A stretch of DNA of 64,000 bases from Homalodisca vitripennis (Eukaryota > Arthropoda > Insecta > Hemiptera > Cicadellidae). A program made the position numbers and the translations under genes. Below, one piece after another: positions 22,621 through 35,548 of the stretch. The stretch spans positions 1 through 64,000 of the forward strand of contig NW_025776821.1 in assembly GCF_021130785.1 (NCBI RefSeq), in the 5' to 3' direction. The notes below the pieces were generated by a model. It made no database searches. It worked only from the letters and a program-made list of their open reading frames with translations, and had not been told where the DNA came from. Numbering within the stretch: position 1 is the stretch's first letter; each line of letters opens with the position of its first letter.

Positions 22621-25600
22621 GTAAGTACGTTTTTAAAGTTTAAAATAGTTTTGTAAGAGATTATATTTTACTACGTTCCTTATAAAATATATTATATTAT
22701 GTCTACAGGACAATACTTTATTTCTAAGAGTTACTAAACCCAGTCTGGAGGCTGAAAATTTTCACTTCCGTCTGTCTCTCCGTCTGTATGTTTGTCCACA
22801 AAATAACTAAAAAACGAACTGACCTCTATACGTGACTGCATGAAACTTCATTCCTACTAGAAAAAACAGAGTTCGATTATGGTGCCTGTCATCGTATAGG
22901 ATTTTAATGAGTGGTAGGGAATATTTTTACATAGGTCAACTGCAAAAAATGTTTAGCAAGTTACTCTATTTTTTTTTAACTTACTTTTTTTTAAGTTACT
23001 TTATTTAAACAGAAAATATAAGAAAATAGAATCAAAGTTCAAACTCAGTTACTATATTTGATCTCAGCGAACTCTTGCGTAGTATTATTCTCCCTAGCTT
23101 ACTGAAAGTTTTATTATAAAATCTAACATACGTAAAATTGAGAATTTATCATGTGTAAAACTACCTATTGACCTTCATTTGTATTTTTAGAAGATTGAAT
23201 AAAAGTCCATTTCTTGTTTCATTATAGGTAAGGATTGAACCTACACCAACATATGAGACAATCAAGAATGTAATGAACACTTACTGGTTGCTGTGTAATA
23301 TCATGTACCAAGTAAACATGATCTGTATGTTGCAGTTGCTACACCGCCATATGAGACAATCAAGAATATAATGAAAACATACTGGTTACTGTGTGATGCC
23401 ACTTACGAAGTAATCATTCTGTACGTTACAGTTGCTACACCACCGTATGAGACGATCAAGAATCTAATGAAACTGGTTGTTGTGTTATATCATGTACCAA
23501 ATAAACATGTTCCGTACGTTACAGTTGCTACACCACCGTATGAGACGATCAAGAATCTAATGAAAACCTAGTGGTTGATGAGTTATAGCAATGCCAAATA
23601 AACATGTTCTGTACGTTACAGTTGATACACTGCCATATGAGACGATCAAAAATCTAATGAACACCTACTGGTTGCTGTGTAATATCATGTACAAAGTAAA
23701 CATGTTCTGTATGTTGCAGTTGCTACACCGCCATATGAGAGGATCATGAATGTAATGAACACCTACTGTGTGATGTGTGATGCCACTTACCAAGTAATCA
23801 TGTTCTGTATGTTGCAGTTGCTACACACCGCCATATGAGAGGATCATGAATGTAATGAACACCTACTGTGTGCTGTGTGATGCCACTTACCAAGTCATCA
23901 TGTTCTGTATGTTGCAGTTGCTACACCGCCATATGAGACAATCATGAATGTAATGAACACCTACTGTGTGATGTGTAATGCCACTTACCAAGTCATCATG
24001 TTCTGTATGTTGCAGTTGCTACAACCGCCATATGAGAGGATCATGAATGTAATGGACACCTACTGTGTGCTGTGTGATGCCACTTACCAAGTCATCATGT
24101 TCTGTATGTTGTAGTTGCTACACCGCCATATGAGAGGATCAAGAATGTAATGAACACCTACTGGTTGCTGTGTGATGCCACTTACCAAGTAAACATGTTC
24201 TGTATGTTGCAGTTGCTACACCGCCATATGAGAGGATCATGAATGTAATGAACACCTACTGGTTGCTGTGTGATATCATGTACCAAGTCATCATGTTCTG
24301 TATGTTGCAGTTGCTACACCGCCATATGAGAGGATCATGAATGTAATGAACACCTACTGTGTGCTGTGTGATGCCACTTACCAAGTAAACATGTTCTGTA
24401 TGTTACTGTTGCTACAACATAATATGAGACAATCAAGAATCTAATGAAAAACCTACTGGTCACTGTGTAATGCCAATTACCAAGTAAACATGTTCTGTAT
24501 GTTGCAGTTGCTACACCACCGTATGAGATGATCATGAGTCTAATGAAACTGGTTGCTGTTTTGTAACAATGCCAAATAACATGTTCCGTACGTTACAGTT
24601 GATACACCACCGTATGAGACGATCAATAATCTAAGAAACTGGTTGTTGTGTTATAAAAATGCCAAATAAACATGTTCCGTACGTTACAGTTGATACACGA
24701 CCGTATGAGACGATAAAAAATCTAATGAAAACCTACTGGTTGATGAGTTATAGCAATGCCAAATAAACGTGTACCGTACGTTGCAGTTGATACACCACAA
24801 TATGAGACGATCAAAAATCTAATGAAAAACTACTGGTTGACGTGTTATAACAATGCCAAATAAACATGTTCTGTATGTTGCAGTTGCTACACCGCCATAT
24901 GAGACGATCATGAATGTAATGAACACCTACTGGTTGCTGTGTAATATCATGTACAAAGTAAACATGTTCTGTATGTTACTGTTGCTACACCACCGTATGA
25001 GACAATCAAGAATCTAATGAAAAACCTACTGGTTACTGTGTGATGCCAATTACCATGTCATCATGTTCTGTATGTTACAGTTGCTACACCACCGTATGAG
25101 ATGATCATGAGTCTAATGAAACTGGTTGCTGTTTTGTAACAATGCCAAATAAACATGTTCCGTACGTTACAGTTGATACACCACCGTATGAGACGATCAA
25201 TAATCTAATGAAAACCTACTGGTTGATGAGTTATAGCAATGCCAAATAAACATGTTCCGTACGTTACAGTTGATACACCACCATATGAGACGATCAAAAA
25301 TCTAATGAAAAACCTACTGGTTCATGTGTTATAACAATGCCAAATAAACATGTTCTGTATGTTACAGTTGATACACCAACATATGAGATGATCAAAAATC
25401 TAATGAAAACCTATTGGTTGTTGTGTTATAACAATGCCAAATAAACATGTCCCGTACGGTACTGTTGATACACCACCATATGAGACGATCAAGAATCTAA
25501 TGAATAAATAATAGTTGCTATGTAATGCCAGTACCATGTAAACATGTTCTGTACGTTACAGTTGCTACACCACCGTATGAGACGATCAAGAATCTAATGA

Positions 25601-28368
25601 ATAAATAATAGTTGCTGTGTAATGCCAGTACCATGTAAACATGTTCTGTACGTTACAGTTGCTACACCACCATATGAGACGATCAAGAATCTAATGAACA
25701 CCTACTGGTTGCTGTGTGATGCCACGTACCAAGTAAACATATTCTTTAGCGACCAGATGATAGCTGCCATCCTCGCCTTGATCGTCCAACTGACCATCAA
25801 CCTGTTCTACTTTTTCCACCGTGTTGCACAACATGATATCATTTTTCATTGTCAACGATGGGCTTTGGTCATTGGCATTCTTCTTGGTCCTAATTCTTCT
25901 GTCTCACTCCAGCACACGGGTCACTAAATCGGTAATGTTGTAAATGGTTACAATAATAATATAAAACTTGAAGTGAAAGAGTAGGGAATAGATAAAAGGT
26001 AGACGAAATCCATGAAATATTTTTAATGATTAAATATATATTTTGGAAATAATTTCTCTCCGTTACTAGAGATGTTTTGATGGAAGTACTAACCCAATAC
26101 ATAATTGTATAAATTGGTCTTTTAATCCTCTTATACAAGTCTTGTACTCGTATATGATACAAAATCGTTTATAGGTCATATGTTCTAGTGTAAAATATAT
26201 AAATATTAACGTTGCATACTTAAATAATGATTATATCATTTCTAGTCATTAAGGTAAAAAGACTAAAAATGGTGCTTTCGATTAGTTTGATTCATTGATG
26301 ACTTCCATGAATACCAAACATCTTAATCCAAGTCACTCTGATAATAAGTGTAATAGTAAGTTTATTGTTGCTCTTTAAATTCTGTATATATTCTTCAACT
26401 CTAACCCCTTTAAGCCTTTAAAAGAATGCTTTATAGTGTGAGTAACGTTTAAAAATATTATCTAAAATTAATTGCATTACCTTTTTTACCCAAACATTAT
26501 ATACGATCATAATATACGATTATTAATTTGTATCAAATCATGACCAGCGAGATTACCTTGGAGATATATATGTATAGGGTATATCTTGTCGATACTAGAT
26601 TTTTAGTACGAAGATACTTATTATTAAATATTTTTGTTTTAAGCTCTTTAGTATATCAATTTCAATTGTTTTACCTGAAGTAAGCAATGCTTACCATCAA
26701 GTCATCTTACCAAAGGACTACATTGTAGGCTGAAGAGTTGGCTCCTATGATTTACAAGATGATGACCCTGGACTTGGACCCAAGACTGAAGAGACAGGTA
26801 AAATCTTAAAATGTTTTTACAATATAAACTAGAAACTAAATTATATTACAGTATTTATCTATCGTGCTTTTTGATGCAAGGTTGTACACTTTATAAAAAC
26901 GATTTTATTTTGTTTGTATTATATTTTCTCCTGGAGATATTTGTTCTAGAATCACTCTGCAGTGGTATTTCGCGTATCTAACTCGGAGGTAAGCAAATAA
27001 GTGTAAAATATATAATAAAATCAAAATGGAGCAATAATACTGAAAAAGGATACCGATCACCGTTCATTAATAAACATTAAACTCCTTTTTGTTAAACTTC
27101 CTTACGAATAAATATAAAAATGCAATAAAAGAAATGCAACTGGATTGATCTAAACCGAGAGAGGTATAAGACACACGTATAAGGCAATTGATTCTGAAAA
27201 TGTTATTCTAAACACATATAGAACAATTACTAATTTTGGTTGAATATGGCTCATATAACGGCTAATTTTAGGTGGTGTTTATACTATGATATTTCAACAA
27301 TTTTTTTTAAATTTCAATATTTATCCTGGTAAAAGCTCGTCAGTACTAATAACACGTTAAAAAATTTACCAACATTTTAAGGTTCTTTCCAGATGATAAC
27401 AAAACATATTTCTTAAAATATTTCTGAATCGCTCAGAATATATTTTGGTAAACAGATGATAAACTGGAACTTCCAATAATAACCATCTGACTCTACAGGT
27501 GATTTAAAGAGAGGATATGTGTCGTGCTTGGCTGATATATAATTAATACAAGTCAACATTCTGAACAGTGGACGATATAACTTATTAAAGTATGAAATAT
27601 TTTCATAAACTTCATAATTTATTAATTGATGAAGTTATTTTCTTTCACGATTATTTCTTACATTTCGATTACAATTCTAATTTCTAAAAAATGTTGTTTC
27701 AACTATATCCATAATTTATAATATACGATGATTGCTTAAAAAGAATTAATACTGAATGATATATGGTTATTAATTTAGTAGATTGCGAATAAAACTTTTA
27801 TACAGAAAGAACACTGCACAAAATAATTTGACGAATTAAAAAAATAAACATGTTTCCAATCTATTTTATTTTATATATATTTAAAGCTCTTTATTCATTA
27901 CTATTTCACTAACAGTGTAATATTGCATTACAATGGTCGTCCAATTGTTACGTTTTATTAGGCCAATAACAATGTAATAAGTTAATTCAGTAAAACATAA
28001 TTTTACTCAAATAGACTTTTGTCTAACCCAAACACACAATAACATACAGTCTGAAATGCATGACTGCGTGTAGGCCCTGTTAGCGACTATCTCATTGATT
28101 TACTGTTTCAGTTGGAGATCTTTTTGGTGCAACTATCCAACAGCCACGTAGGATTTTCTGCCAGAGGGTATTTTCATATTAACAACGAAATGATAACATC
28201 GGTAAAACGTGTTACTTATTGTAATGTAAATTAGTAGTTATAGTTTCGTCCAAGGAGATTTTGAAAGACTAAAATAAATTTCTGTCTCCACAGATTGTTG
28301 GAATGGTGACCACATATCTTGTAGTGCTGATACAGTTCCATACTGCGGTCTCGTCTACCCAGCACTGA
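21951..28368 (+). CDS. Gustatory receptor (7-transmembrane Gr family), five exons, one frameshift
   Basis: Gr proteins are inverted-topology seven-helix ligand-gated cation channels in the dendrites of taste neurons. Exons: 21951-22620, 25659-25931, 26729-26797, 28112-28201, 28294-28368, all with GT/AG sites. The first junction is phase 1; the other three are phase 0, the usual arrangement at the 3' end of insect Gr genes. The length would be 391 residues, normal for the family. The N-terminus has FSQIFGAFPL. Helices lie near 30-58, 69-92, 126-144 and 161-185, then two in exon 2. QLSNSHVGFSARGYFHIN is in exon 4, and exon 5 has helix seven, IVGMVTTYLVVLIQF, with the family signature TYxxxxxQF. 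Exon 2 has one base too many, so the current sequence is either a pseudogene or null allele, or contains an error. Intron 1 holds a large tandem array of exon 2's start. No other chemoreceptor is seen nearby. Confidence 0.88.
23230..25658 (+). repeat. Tandem array of ~25 partial copies of Gr exon 2 with its acceptor, in intron 1
   Basis: Units of 91-99 bp (mostly 97-98) each contain the intron end (gttctgtatgttgcag or close), then the first ~74 nt of exon 2, coding IATPPYETIKNLMNTYWLLC and a few residues more, with varying decay. Copies start for example at 23336, 23432, 23525 and 23622, then about every 97 bp until the true exon at 25659. Two sequence types occur in blocks. One reads gagaggatcatgaatgtaat and is frequent at 23.7-24.4 kb. 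The other reads ttgatacaccaccgtatgag and is frequent at 24.6-25.4 kb. Most copies keep an AG acceptor. No copy extends into the helix-5 part of the exon. Confidence 0.93.
25659..25931 (+). CDS. Gr exon 2, with +1 frameshift
   Basis: Acceptor gttacag at 25652-25658; donor tcg|gtaatg at 25931/25932. It starts in frame with exon 1 (ATPPYETIKNLMNTYWLLCD, then FFSDQ and helix 5, LALIVQLTINLFYFF). From about 25,805-25,880 the coding frame moves by one base. The original frame stops at 25925, while the neighbouring frame gives FFIVND, LWSLAFFLVLILL and STRVTKS up to the donor. Splice phases independently require 3n+2 bases, and 273 are present. Confidence 0.85.
26729..26797 (+). CDS. Gr exon 3
   Basis: 69 nt between ...ttgtag and gtaaaatc. 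Encodes 23 residues beginning AEELAPMIYKMM and ending DPRLKRQ, the intracellular-loop segment of insect Gr proteins. Confidence 0.83.
28112..28201 (+). CDS. Gr exon 4
   Basis: 90 nt between ...gtttcag and gtaaaacg, phase 0 at both ends. Encodes 30 residues with LVQLSNSHVGFSARGYFHIN, the conserved 'QL....V.F.A.G.F' block before helix 7. Confidence 0.85.
28294..28368 (+). CDS. Gr exon 5 (terminal)
   Basis: Acceptor ...ctccacag at 28286-28293; 24 residues then TGA at 28366-28368. IVGMVTTYLVVLIQF contains the Gr hallmark TYxxxxxQF. Confidence 0.87.
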   Translation: MVGMVTTYLVVLIQFHTAVSSTQH

Positions 28369-29935
28369 AGTATTCATTGGATTCTGCTTCACATACTAAT
28401 GAATATTTGAAATAGATGTCCAGCTTGCAAGTAAATACTACATTATCTTATACCCCTATATTTCTTTAAAATCTCCTTGTCAACATTAGTATACTTATAA
28501 TGGTAGAAAGTCAAGGGCAGTTGAGCTTGCAAATGACAAAGTGTTTGAATATAGAACAAATAGTATTGTTTCCATTGGTTAAAAAGCAAATTGAACTACT
28601 AACAGTACCATATTAGACAATTTTAGTTCGAGTGTTCAATATCAGAGCAGACTATAATAATGTGTATGAAGTTTTGAATAGAATTTGACTATTGTTGAAA
28701 TCGTTGTTGCCTAAATGGATATAACATTCAATGCACAATGTACAATTCTAAAGTTCAGTCCATTCTTCAGATTATGAAATACGCCGATATATGCAGAGGC
28801 GAACCTTTTTTACAGACGTTCATTGGCTTCAGCAATTGGCTTTAGCCTTCAGCCAACCACGGTACAGCTACGGCCCCAAACTCTCCTGTACAGTCAGATG
28901 AGTATTATTGCCAGTTTCAGATAACGTCAAATAATCAACACTCCCCACTATTATTCAAGTAGCTCCTTTATTACAGACTGTTATCAATGTGTCAGTGTGA
29001 TGCTTCTTCCTTATTACAGTGATCTTTTATCTGATGACTGAAGAAGGTCCTCCAAGGAATATTACAAGGTATGTAATCGTGTTTCAATAATAGAACGTTG
29101 TGTCAACCAAAAAATATATGCTTTTAACTATATCGGCCACGAAAGCCTGATAGCAAAAATTAGATGATATGTTAATGAAAAATTATTAAAAAAGTTGTTT
29201 TGTTAATTGGTTTTTAATTAATATTAAAGCATGCCAAATAATTTTATTCTGAATAAAACGAATTTTATTGTTTTATTCTCCAAACTTTTAAATATACAGT
29301 ATAAGTTTTCTTTTGTAAAAATAATAGAAAATTGATATTCCAATAAGAAGAGCTCCTCCTCCTTCATAAATTATAAGATTTTGAATTCTGTATGTATTGA
29401 ACTAACCCCGGTTAATATCACAAACACAAATTGTTATTGTTGTTCCAATTGTTATGGCATGTTAAAATTTCAAATATTACAAATAGGTTTAATTAAAGCG
29501 GTATTTATATTACACTGTAAGCTGTCGAGGGAACCACTAACTGGGAAACCATGTAAAACATGTGTGGAATCCCTCTTCAGGAACGATCTCAAAGTGTAGG
29601 CGTTTTTATACCGCCATTATTAACAGCATTTATCGTACAAATTGCACTCAAAAATGGAACACAAACTTTTTACACCTCATTAAAATTGAAATTGATCAAC
29701 TTACATAACCCTATGGTTTATACCTGTCAATGTATAAATGGGAATAAGTTAATTTAATTTAAATAAAGGTTAATTTAATAAAGTATTTTATTTTACGGAA
29801 TTACAGTGACGATTTCTAAATTGAAGGTAAACAAAATGTTATCTCTTTTCCAAAATCGGGCGTTTGTAAGGATAAATAATGGGTTTGAATCGTAATCTCG
29901 TAGTGTGCCAACTCATTTTTAAGTTCCTTATATTG
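28369..29935. other. Gene-free stretch after Gr
   Basis: No exon is recognised. The frame at 29381-29599 has no family signature. 'ccaataagaagagctcctcc' at 29340 matches, inverted, the sequence beside the Penelope-like tail at 7883-7903. Confidence 0.4.
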
Positions 29936-30060
29936 GGTTTCCCAGAGTATACAAGACTGAAGTATGACAAGTTGGACACTCACCACTGTATATTATACAC
30001 ACTACAGAATACAACTTTAGTATAAAGTTTGGGAGGGGTTCCCAACAGTATACTAAAATA
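29936..30060 (+). repeat. Isolated, diverged unit of the 99-bp satellite
   Basis: ccagagtatacaagactgaa, then attatacacactacagaata and gggaggggttccc match the array at 31050-32262 at lower identity. Confidence 0.75.
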
Positions 30061-31049
30061 ATGTTGACTTGAAGGCGTTGATAAAAAAGAAGAATGGTAT
30101 AAATTAGAGCTCTTTTAGTGTCGTTGGTTTTTGTATACTTTTAATTTGAGAAGTACCTAATGTATTAGGTAGCTAATATTCTGAACTAGCCTCCACCATT
30201 TTGAGGATAAAATGTTAGCTTGAAATGCATCAAACAATTTTTCAGAAAAATGTCACAACATATTGAGGGCAAGGGAAATTTTTGAAACCGCATATGGTAT
30301 TAAAAGTAATATGAAGTGTAAATTTTGAGACTAGGCACTTTAATGATCAAATTATACAAAACTCTAATGTTTACGTTGATAGTAAAGAATAAAACTGAGT
30401 TTTCAAATGTCACTGACAAGAAATAAAAAGATTAATTAACAATTATTTGAAAATAATACTATACAAATAATTTACTGGCACGTATTACTCTGTAACATTT
30501 AAATATATTTTTAAAGTCAACAAAAGGCAATGTTTAATAATTTATTACCACGATAGTAATATTTAGCAATTTAAAAATAGAGGTACTTAATTAGAATGCA
30601 ATATAACGTACAATACAAAAAGAACATACATTAGATTAGGAAAGTGTTTCTATAACTAGGCTAGTTCTTTCAACATGTCCGGATAAAATGCTTGATAATG
30701 AACTATATACTAACAATCGTCATTATTCAGTTATAAAATTAAAACTCAGTCTCACTCAGTACAAAGTAAGATACATTACATGTGTGGCTGCCATCTTGAA
30801 ATATAAAACTAAAGTTGCAATCTTAATTTTGAGTTTAACTATACATACACTGATGCCATGATAACCCTATCATGATTTGCATTTTAATTCGTACTACTAA
30901 AATTGTAAAACTATTAACACATTCCATCATATTATAATATTAAAGACTGAAACAGGTGTCATATTATTGGGGTTTCTTCAAATGTGGATCTATTGTTTCA
31001 AGGGTCGAAATAGGAGGGAGTGATAGAAAGATGGAGCGTTAAGGGTGGA
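30061..31049. other. AT-rich stretch, no gene seen
   Basis: No exon or element is recognised between the outlying unit and the main satellite array. Confidence 0.5.
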
Positions 31050-32262
31050 GGAGGTTTCCAAGAGTATACAAGACTAATGTAAGACACACAGGACACTCCT
31101 CACCGTGCATTATACACACAGCAGAATAAAACCTTAGTGTCAAGGCTGAGAGGGGTTCCTAAGAGTATACAAGGCTAACGTGACACACAGGACACTCCTC
31201 ACCGTGCATTATACACACAGCAGAATAAAACCTTAGTGTCAAGGCTGAGAGGGGTTCCTAAGAGTATACAAGGCTAATGTATAACGAGCTTGACACTCCT
31301 CACTGTACATTATACACACGGCAGAATAAAACCTTAGTGTCAAGGCTGAGAGAGGTTCCCAAGAGTATACAAGGCTAATGTATAACGAGCTTGACACTCC
31401 TCACTGTACATTATACACACTAAAGAATAAAACCTTAGTGTCAAGGCTGAGAGGGGTTCCTAAGAGTATACAAGGCTAACGTGACACACAGGACACTCCT
31501 CACCGTGCATTATACACACAGCAGAATAAAACCTTAGTGTCAAGGCTGAGAGGGGTTCCTAAGAGTATACAAGGCTAACGTGACACACAGGACACTCCTC
31601 ACCGTGCATTATACACACAGCAGAATAAAACCTTAGTGTCAAGGCTGAGAGGGGTTCCTAAGAGTATACAAGGCTAACGTGACACACAGGACACTCCTCA
31701 CCGTGCATTATACACACAGCAGAATAAAACCTTAGTGTCAAGGCTGAGAGGGGTTCCTAAGAGTATACAAGGCTAACGTGACACACAGGACACTCCTCAC
31801 CGTGCATTATACACACAGCAGAATAAAACCTTAGTGTCAAGGCTGAGAGGGGTTCCTAAGAGTATACAAGGCTAACGTGACACACAGGACACTCCTCACC
31901 GTGCATTATACACACGGCAGAATAAAAACCTTAGTGTCAAGGCTGAGAGGGGTTCTTAAGAGTATACAAGGCTAATGTATAACGAGCTTGACATTCCTCA
32001 CTGTACATTATACACACAGCAGAATAAAACCTTAGTGTCAAGGCTGAGAGGGGTTCCTAAGAGTATACAAGGCTAATGTATAACGAGCTTGACACTCCTC
32101 ACTGTACACTATACACACTACACAATACAACATTATTGTCAAGGCCTGCAAGAGGGGTTCTCCAGAATATATATGACAAAATATTAAAGAGATTGACATT
32201 CATAACTATACATTGTACACACTACAGAATACAACTCTACCGCCATGGCCAGGAAGGGTTGT
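31050..32262 (+). repeat. Satellite array, ~99-bp unit, about 12 copies
   Basis: Each unit reads ggttcctaagagtatacaag, then a variable segment, attatacacacagcagaata and aaccttagtgtcaaggctga. Two variants occur: 'gctaacgtgacacacaggac' and 'gctaatgtataacgagcttg'. Central copies are nearly identical and outer copies (31.05, 32.1-32.26 kb) are diverged, the pattern expected from unequal crossing-over. No coding potential. Confidence 0.95.
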
Positions 32263-35200
32263 TCAATATTATTATTTTTATTATGTGTAAATAGCTGAAA
32301 AACCTCTGCTTCGCAACGGTATAATGCTGAATGAAATACATATTAGACAATAGCTTTAATTTTGCTAATCTTTTTGCAAAATTTGTATATCTCTGTTGTA
32401 TTTTCTTATATAAGACATCTTTAATTTATGTTAACAGTGATTTATTCATATTGTTTATTTTAGAAACTGTTCACTAAGTGACCATTGTTGCTATTCAGTA
32501 TAAGACATTGATTACTACGAAAGGGTTTAGCTTCAAGTTCCTCTTAATATAGCGTCTGTAATCTGATGCTACCACAGAATCTACTACAGGAATCTGGAGT
32601 CATATTAATCTGAAAAGATCCAAGGAACGTCGCTAAAGAAGAAACTCAAATAACTTATGTTTTTTAGCTCAACACAGCGTTACGACATCAGAGACTACAA
32701 AATATAGTGCAATCAGGGTGAATATAGGTGTTCTCATTGTCTTATCATATGCACTATGATATTTTAGATTACCTTAAGCACTGGGGAGCATCCGAGCTTT
32801 TTGCAAATAATGTAGCTATGGTTGAAAATTTTAATTCAATGTGATTGTTGAGTTGAAATCCATTTAAAATTCCTCTTAATGTAACATCTGGAATGGGACG
32901 TTGTCATAGAATTAAACCCCAGAATCTGTAGTCCACATTCGTCTGAAGAGATCCAACAGAAAGTAGCGACAAATTTTACAAATATATTTCAATTTTAGAA
33001 GTAATATGATCTTTGTAGTGTTATGTACATTCAGAAGAGTTAATGCTAAGATATAATAAAGATAAACTATCTCTAACAATTTAAGAAAATAAAGAAATTT
33101 TAATGGTAATTAGAATTATCTAAGTAGGTTATTTATTCACATTTAAAATACTGATTCATTACAAGTTGATTTGGATAATATGTGCTTATTGTTATTTAAA
33201 AATTTTAGTAATTTTACAGAAATATTGATATAAAATGTTTAAACAAAACAAATAAAGATTCTAAGAAATTAAAAAACGATGAAGAAATAAATGAATTGAT
33301 GTGAAGAAGATAACTAAAGTTTGAAGATGAAAGTAGAAAAGTAGAAGTTTAGCATGAAGTGCATGCACATCGTGATTATCAATTTGAACAAATTTAACAT
33401 TTTGTAACATTATTTTGATGAAAAAGATTTCTAAATAACGCTTATCTGAAATTTTACTAATTTAAAAAGTGTTTTGTTTGCCTTAATTTTCAATACATAA
33501 CATGTCTTTAATTGACGTTATAAAATTATTAATATTTAAATTTTAAATGTGTTTTGTTATTTTTGTATATAATGATTCCTACTAATACTACTTTAGTTAA
33601 CTTTCATGATTTGGAAAAACGTAATTCGTGTCAAAATATAGAATTAAAAAATAATTTGTAAAAGCTTTATTTAGAATAATTTTATTTAAATTAACCTTTG
33701 TGTACTATTTTGCGAAATCTCTTATACCATAAAATAGCGTCACAGTTTGACATGGAAACGTTTCTATCCAATTCTAATCAAATTGGTCAACGATGGCATT
33801 TAAATGTAGTTATAGCTGTAAATATGTCCTTCATAAATTAGAGATTGTAATGTTTTCAAGTGTATTTTTTGACCGTGGTTTTAATAATTCAGCTTCCGAC
33901 TTCACATTCTCTGAACTACGCATGGTGTGATATGATGAAGATTAGAAAGCAATAAGAAAGGGTCCGTACACAAGAGGTTGTTTACAGGATTCTACTGCAA
34001 TATGTTGATTACAAACCCAACTAATGATAGCTTGTCGTGGAGGGCTTTCACTGTATAACCAGAACAGCGTGACATCAGCATGCTGATGAACAAAGGGCAG
34101 ACAGAAATGACAAAGGTGAACCATCCGTGACAGTCTCGACGTATCGAAGGGCATCTCCGGCCATACGAGTGTACTGTGTAACAATGGGAGGAAGATATCA
34201 GGGTGGCTCCCGCCCTTTACTGTAACGACTGGGCCGTACTCTCTGATAATTACAGTGTAACTGAAGAGGAGAATACATCTTTTATACGTTACTTTATTAA
34301 AATTACCCCCTTCATTTATAAAAACAAGGTTTTTATCAGTGTGAACTATGTGATGAAAGTGAACAATTGAATTGTGATAAAAGTTACTTAACAGGTAGTT
34401 TTATTTATAAAATAACACGACGGCTTAGTGAATAGACATATGGAGCGTTAAAAAAATCTGCGAAGGAATGATCACATAATTAGAATAAAGATTCAAAAAA
34501 ATTGGTTAAAGAATTGGTTTTTGATAGCACAGATTTTTATAACAGTAAAAAACGAATAACTTAAATTTATTAAGAACTTTAATTTTTGAAAAATATCAAG
34601 GTATTAAACTATTTTTTTTGGAATAAGTAAGGATTAATTGGCTTAGCGTTAGTAAAGCCTACCATTAGAGGGGCTAGAAAAAAATCATTTCTGTCTATCT
34701 GTCTCGAGGAAGAATTGACTCTTAGCCTTAAGTTTTGATAAAAGTTACTTTTATATAGATAGATTAGATTTAGCTCAATAATTATGTATATTTGAAAAAT
34801 CCCGTGGGCTGATCGTTAGCGAGCATTATCAAGTTGATTTTTTAGGTAACCACGATAACAACGAGAAAAATGCAGAATAAATCAACCCATTAGAGGTGTT
34901 ATAAAGGGTCATCTCCTTTTTGAAAACCTCAAAACATCCCTGAGACTAGTAATGGAAGATAGTAGGAATCATTTCTCTTAGTTAAAAGCAAAAACATAAT
35001 AAGGCTTTTCAGGTTTGCTAAATACTTATATTGACACTTTTTCAAAATGTGCACGGATATTGCTTTATCAGCTGCATATGGGCACACCGACGGAGTTCCT
35101 CAGTCCTGGCCGTGACAAAAAAGAGCGTTTTTCCTGAACACAAGGGGTTGGGAAATCCTCATGGACACCCAGAATCCCATACTTCAGGACGTGCAGGACT

Positions 35201-35548
35201 CTTACCGACTAAAAGCCACCATTCTCTGCTTCCTTACGAGCTGGAACCACTTGTAATATTACTTCAACTTAGATTTAGCCTCTTAAAACTCATCTATACG
35301 GGCATCTTGTCGAGTAATTAATAGCCATATATAAAGTTAAGCCTAGCTTTTATACACAGAACGAGTAATACATTTTCTCAGCTTACCTCTACAATATTTT
35401 TAAATTCTCATCAGGGAATTTTTGAAACGTCACTTTTCACTGCTTGTAGTTATTAGCTGACCGTTAGCGAAGTGAAAAAATAATTTCTGTCTAATACATT
35501 GTCTTCCAGTTCATCGGTCTGCCTGTATATACCATATTTCATATCTTC
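32263..35548. other. No recognised gene; diverged duplicated segments and dispersed repeats
   Basis: 32540-32650 and 32865-32970 are diverged copies of each other ('ttcctcttaat.ta', 'agaatct', 'tctgaa.agatccaa'). The frame on the - strand at 33942-34184 has no recognisable domain. 34640-34880 and 35440-35548 contain members of the 'gcgttagcgaac' dispersed family. Confidence 0.45.

Noticed and set aside
23230..25731. A CRISPR-like array
   Set aside because: Repeats are whole 97-bp units without unique spacers, in an insect Gr intron, and contain exon sequence.
26162..26728. Further Gr exons between exons 2 and 3
   Set aside because: Exon 2 and exon 3 join in phase 0 with continuous family sequence, so none is needed or seen.
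33942..34184. 80-codon frame on the - strand
   Set aside because: No motif, splice signal or neighbour supports it.
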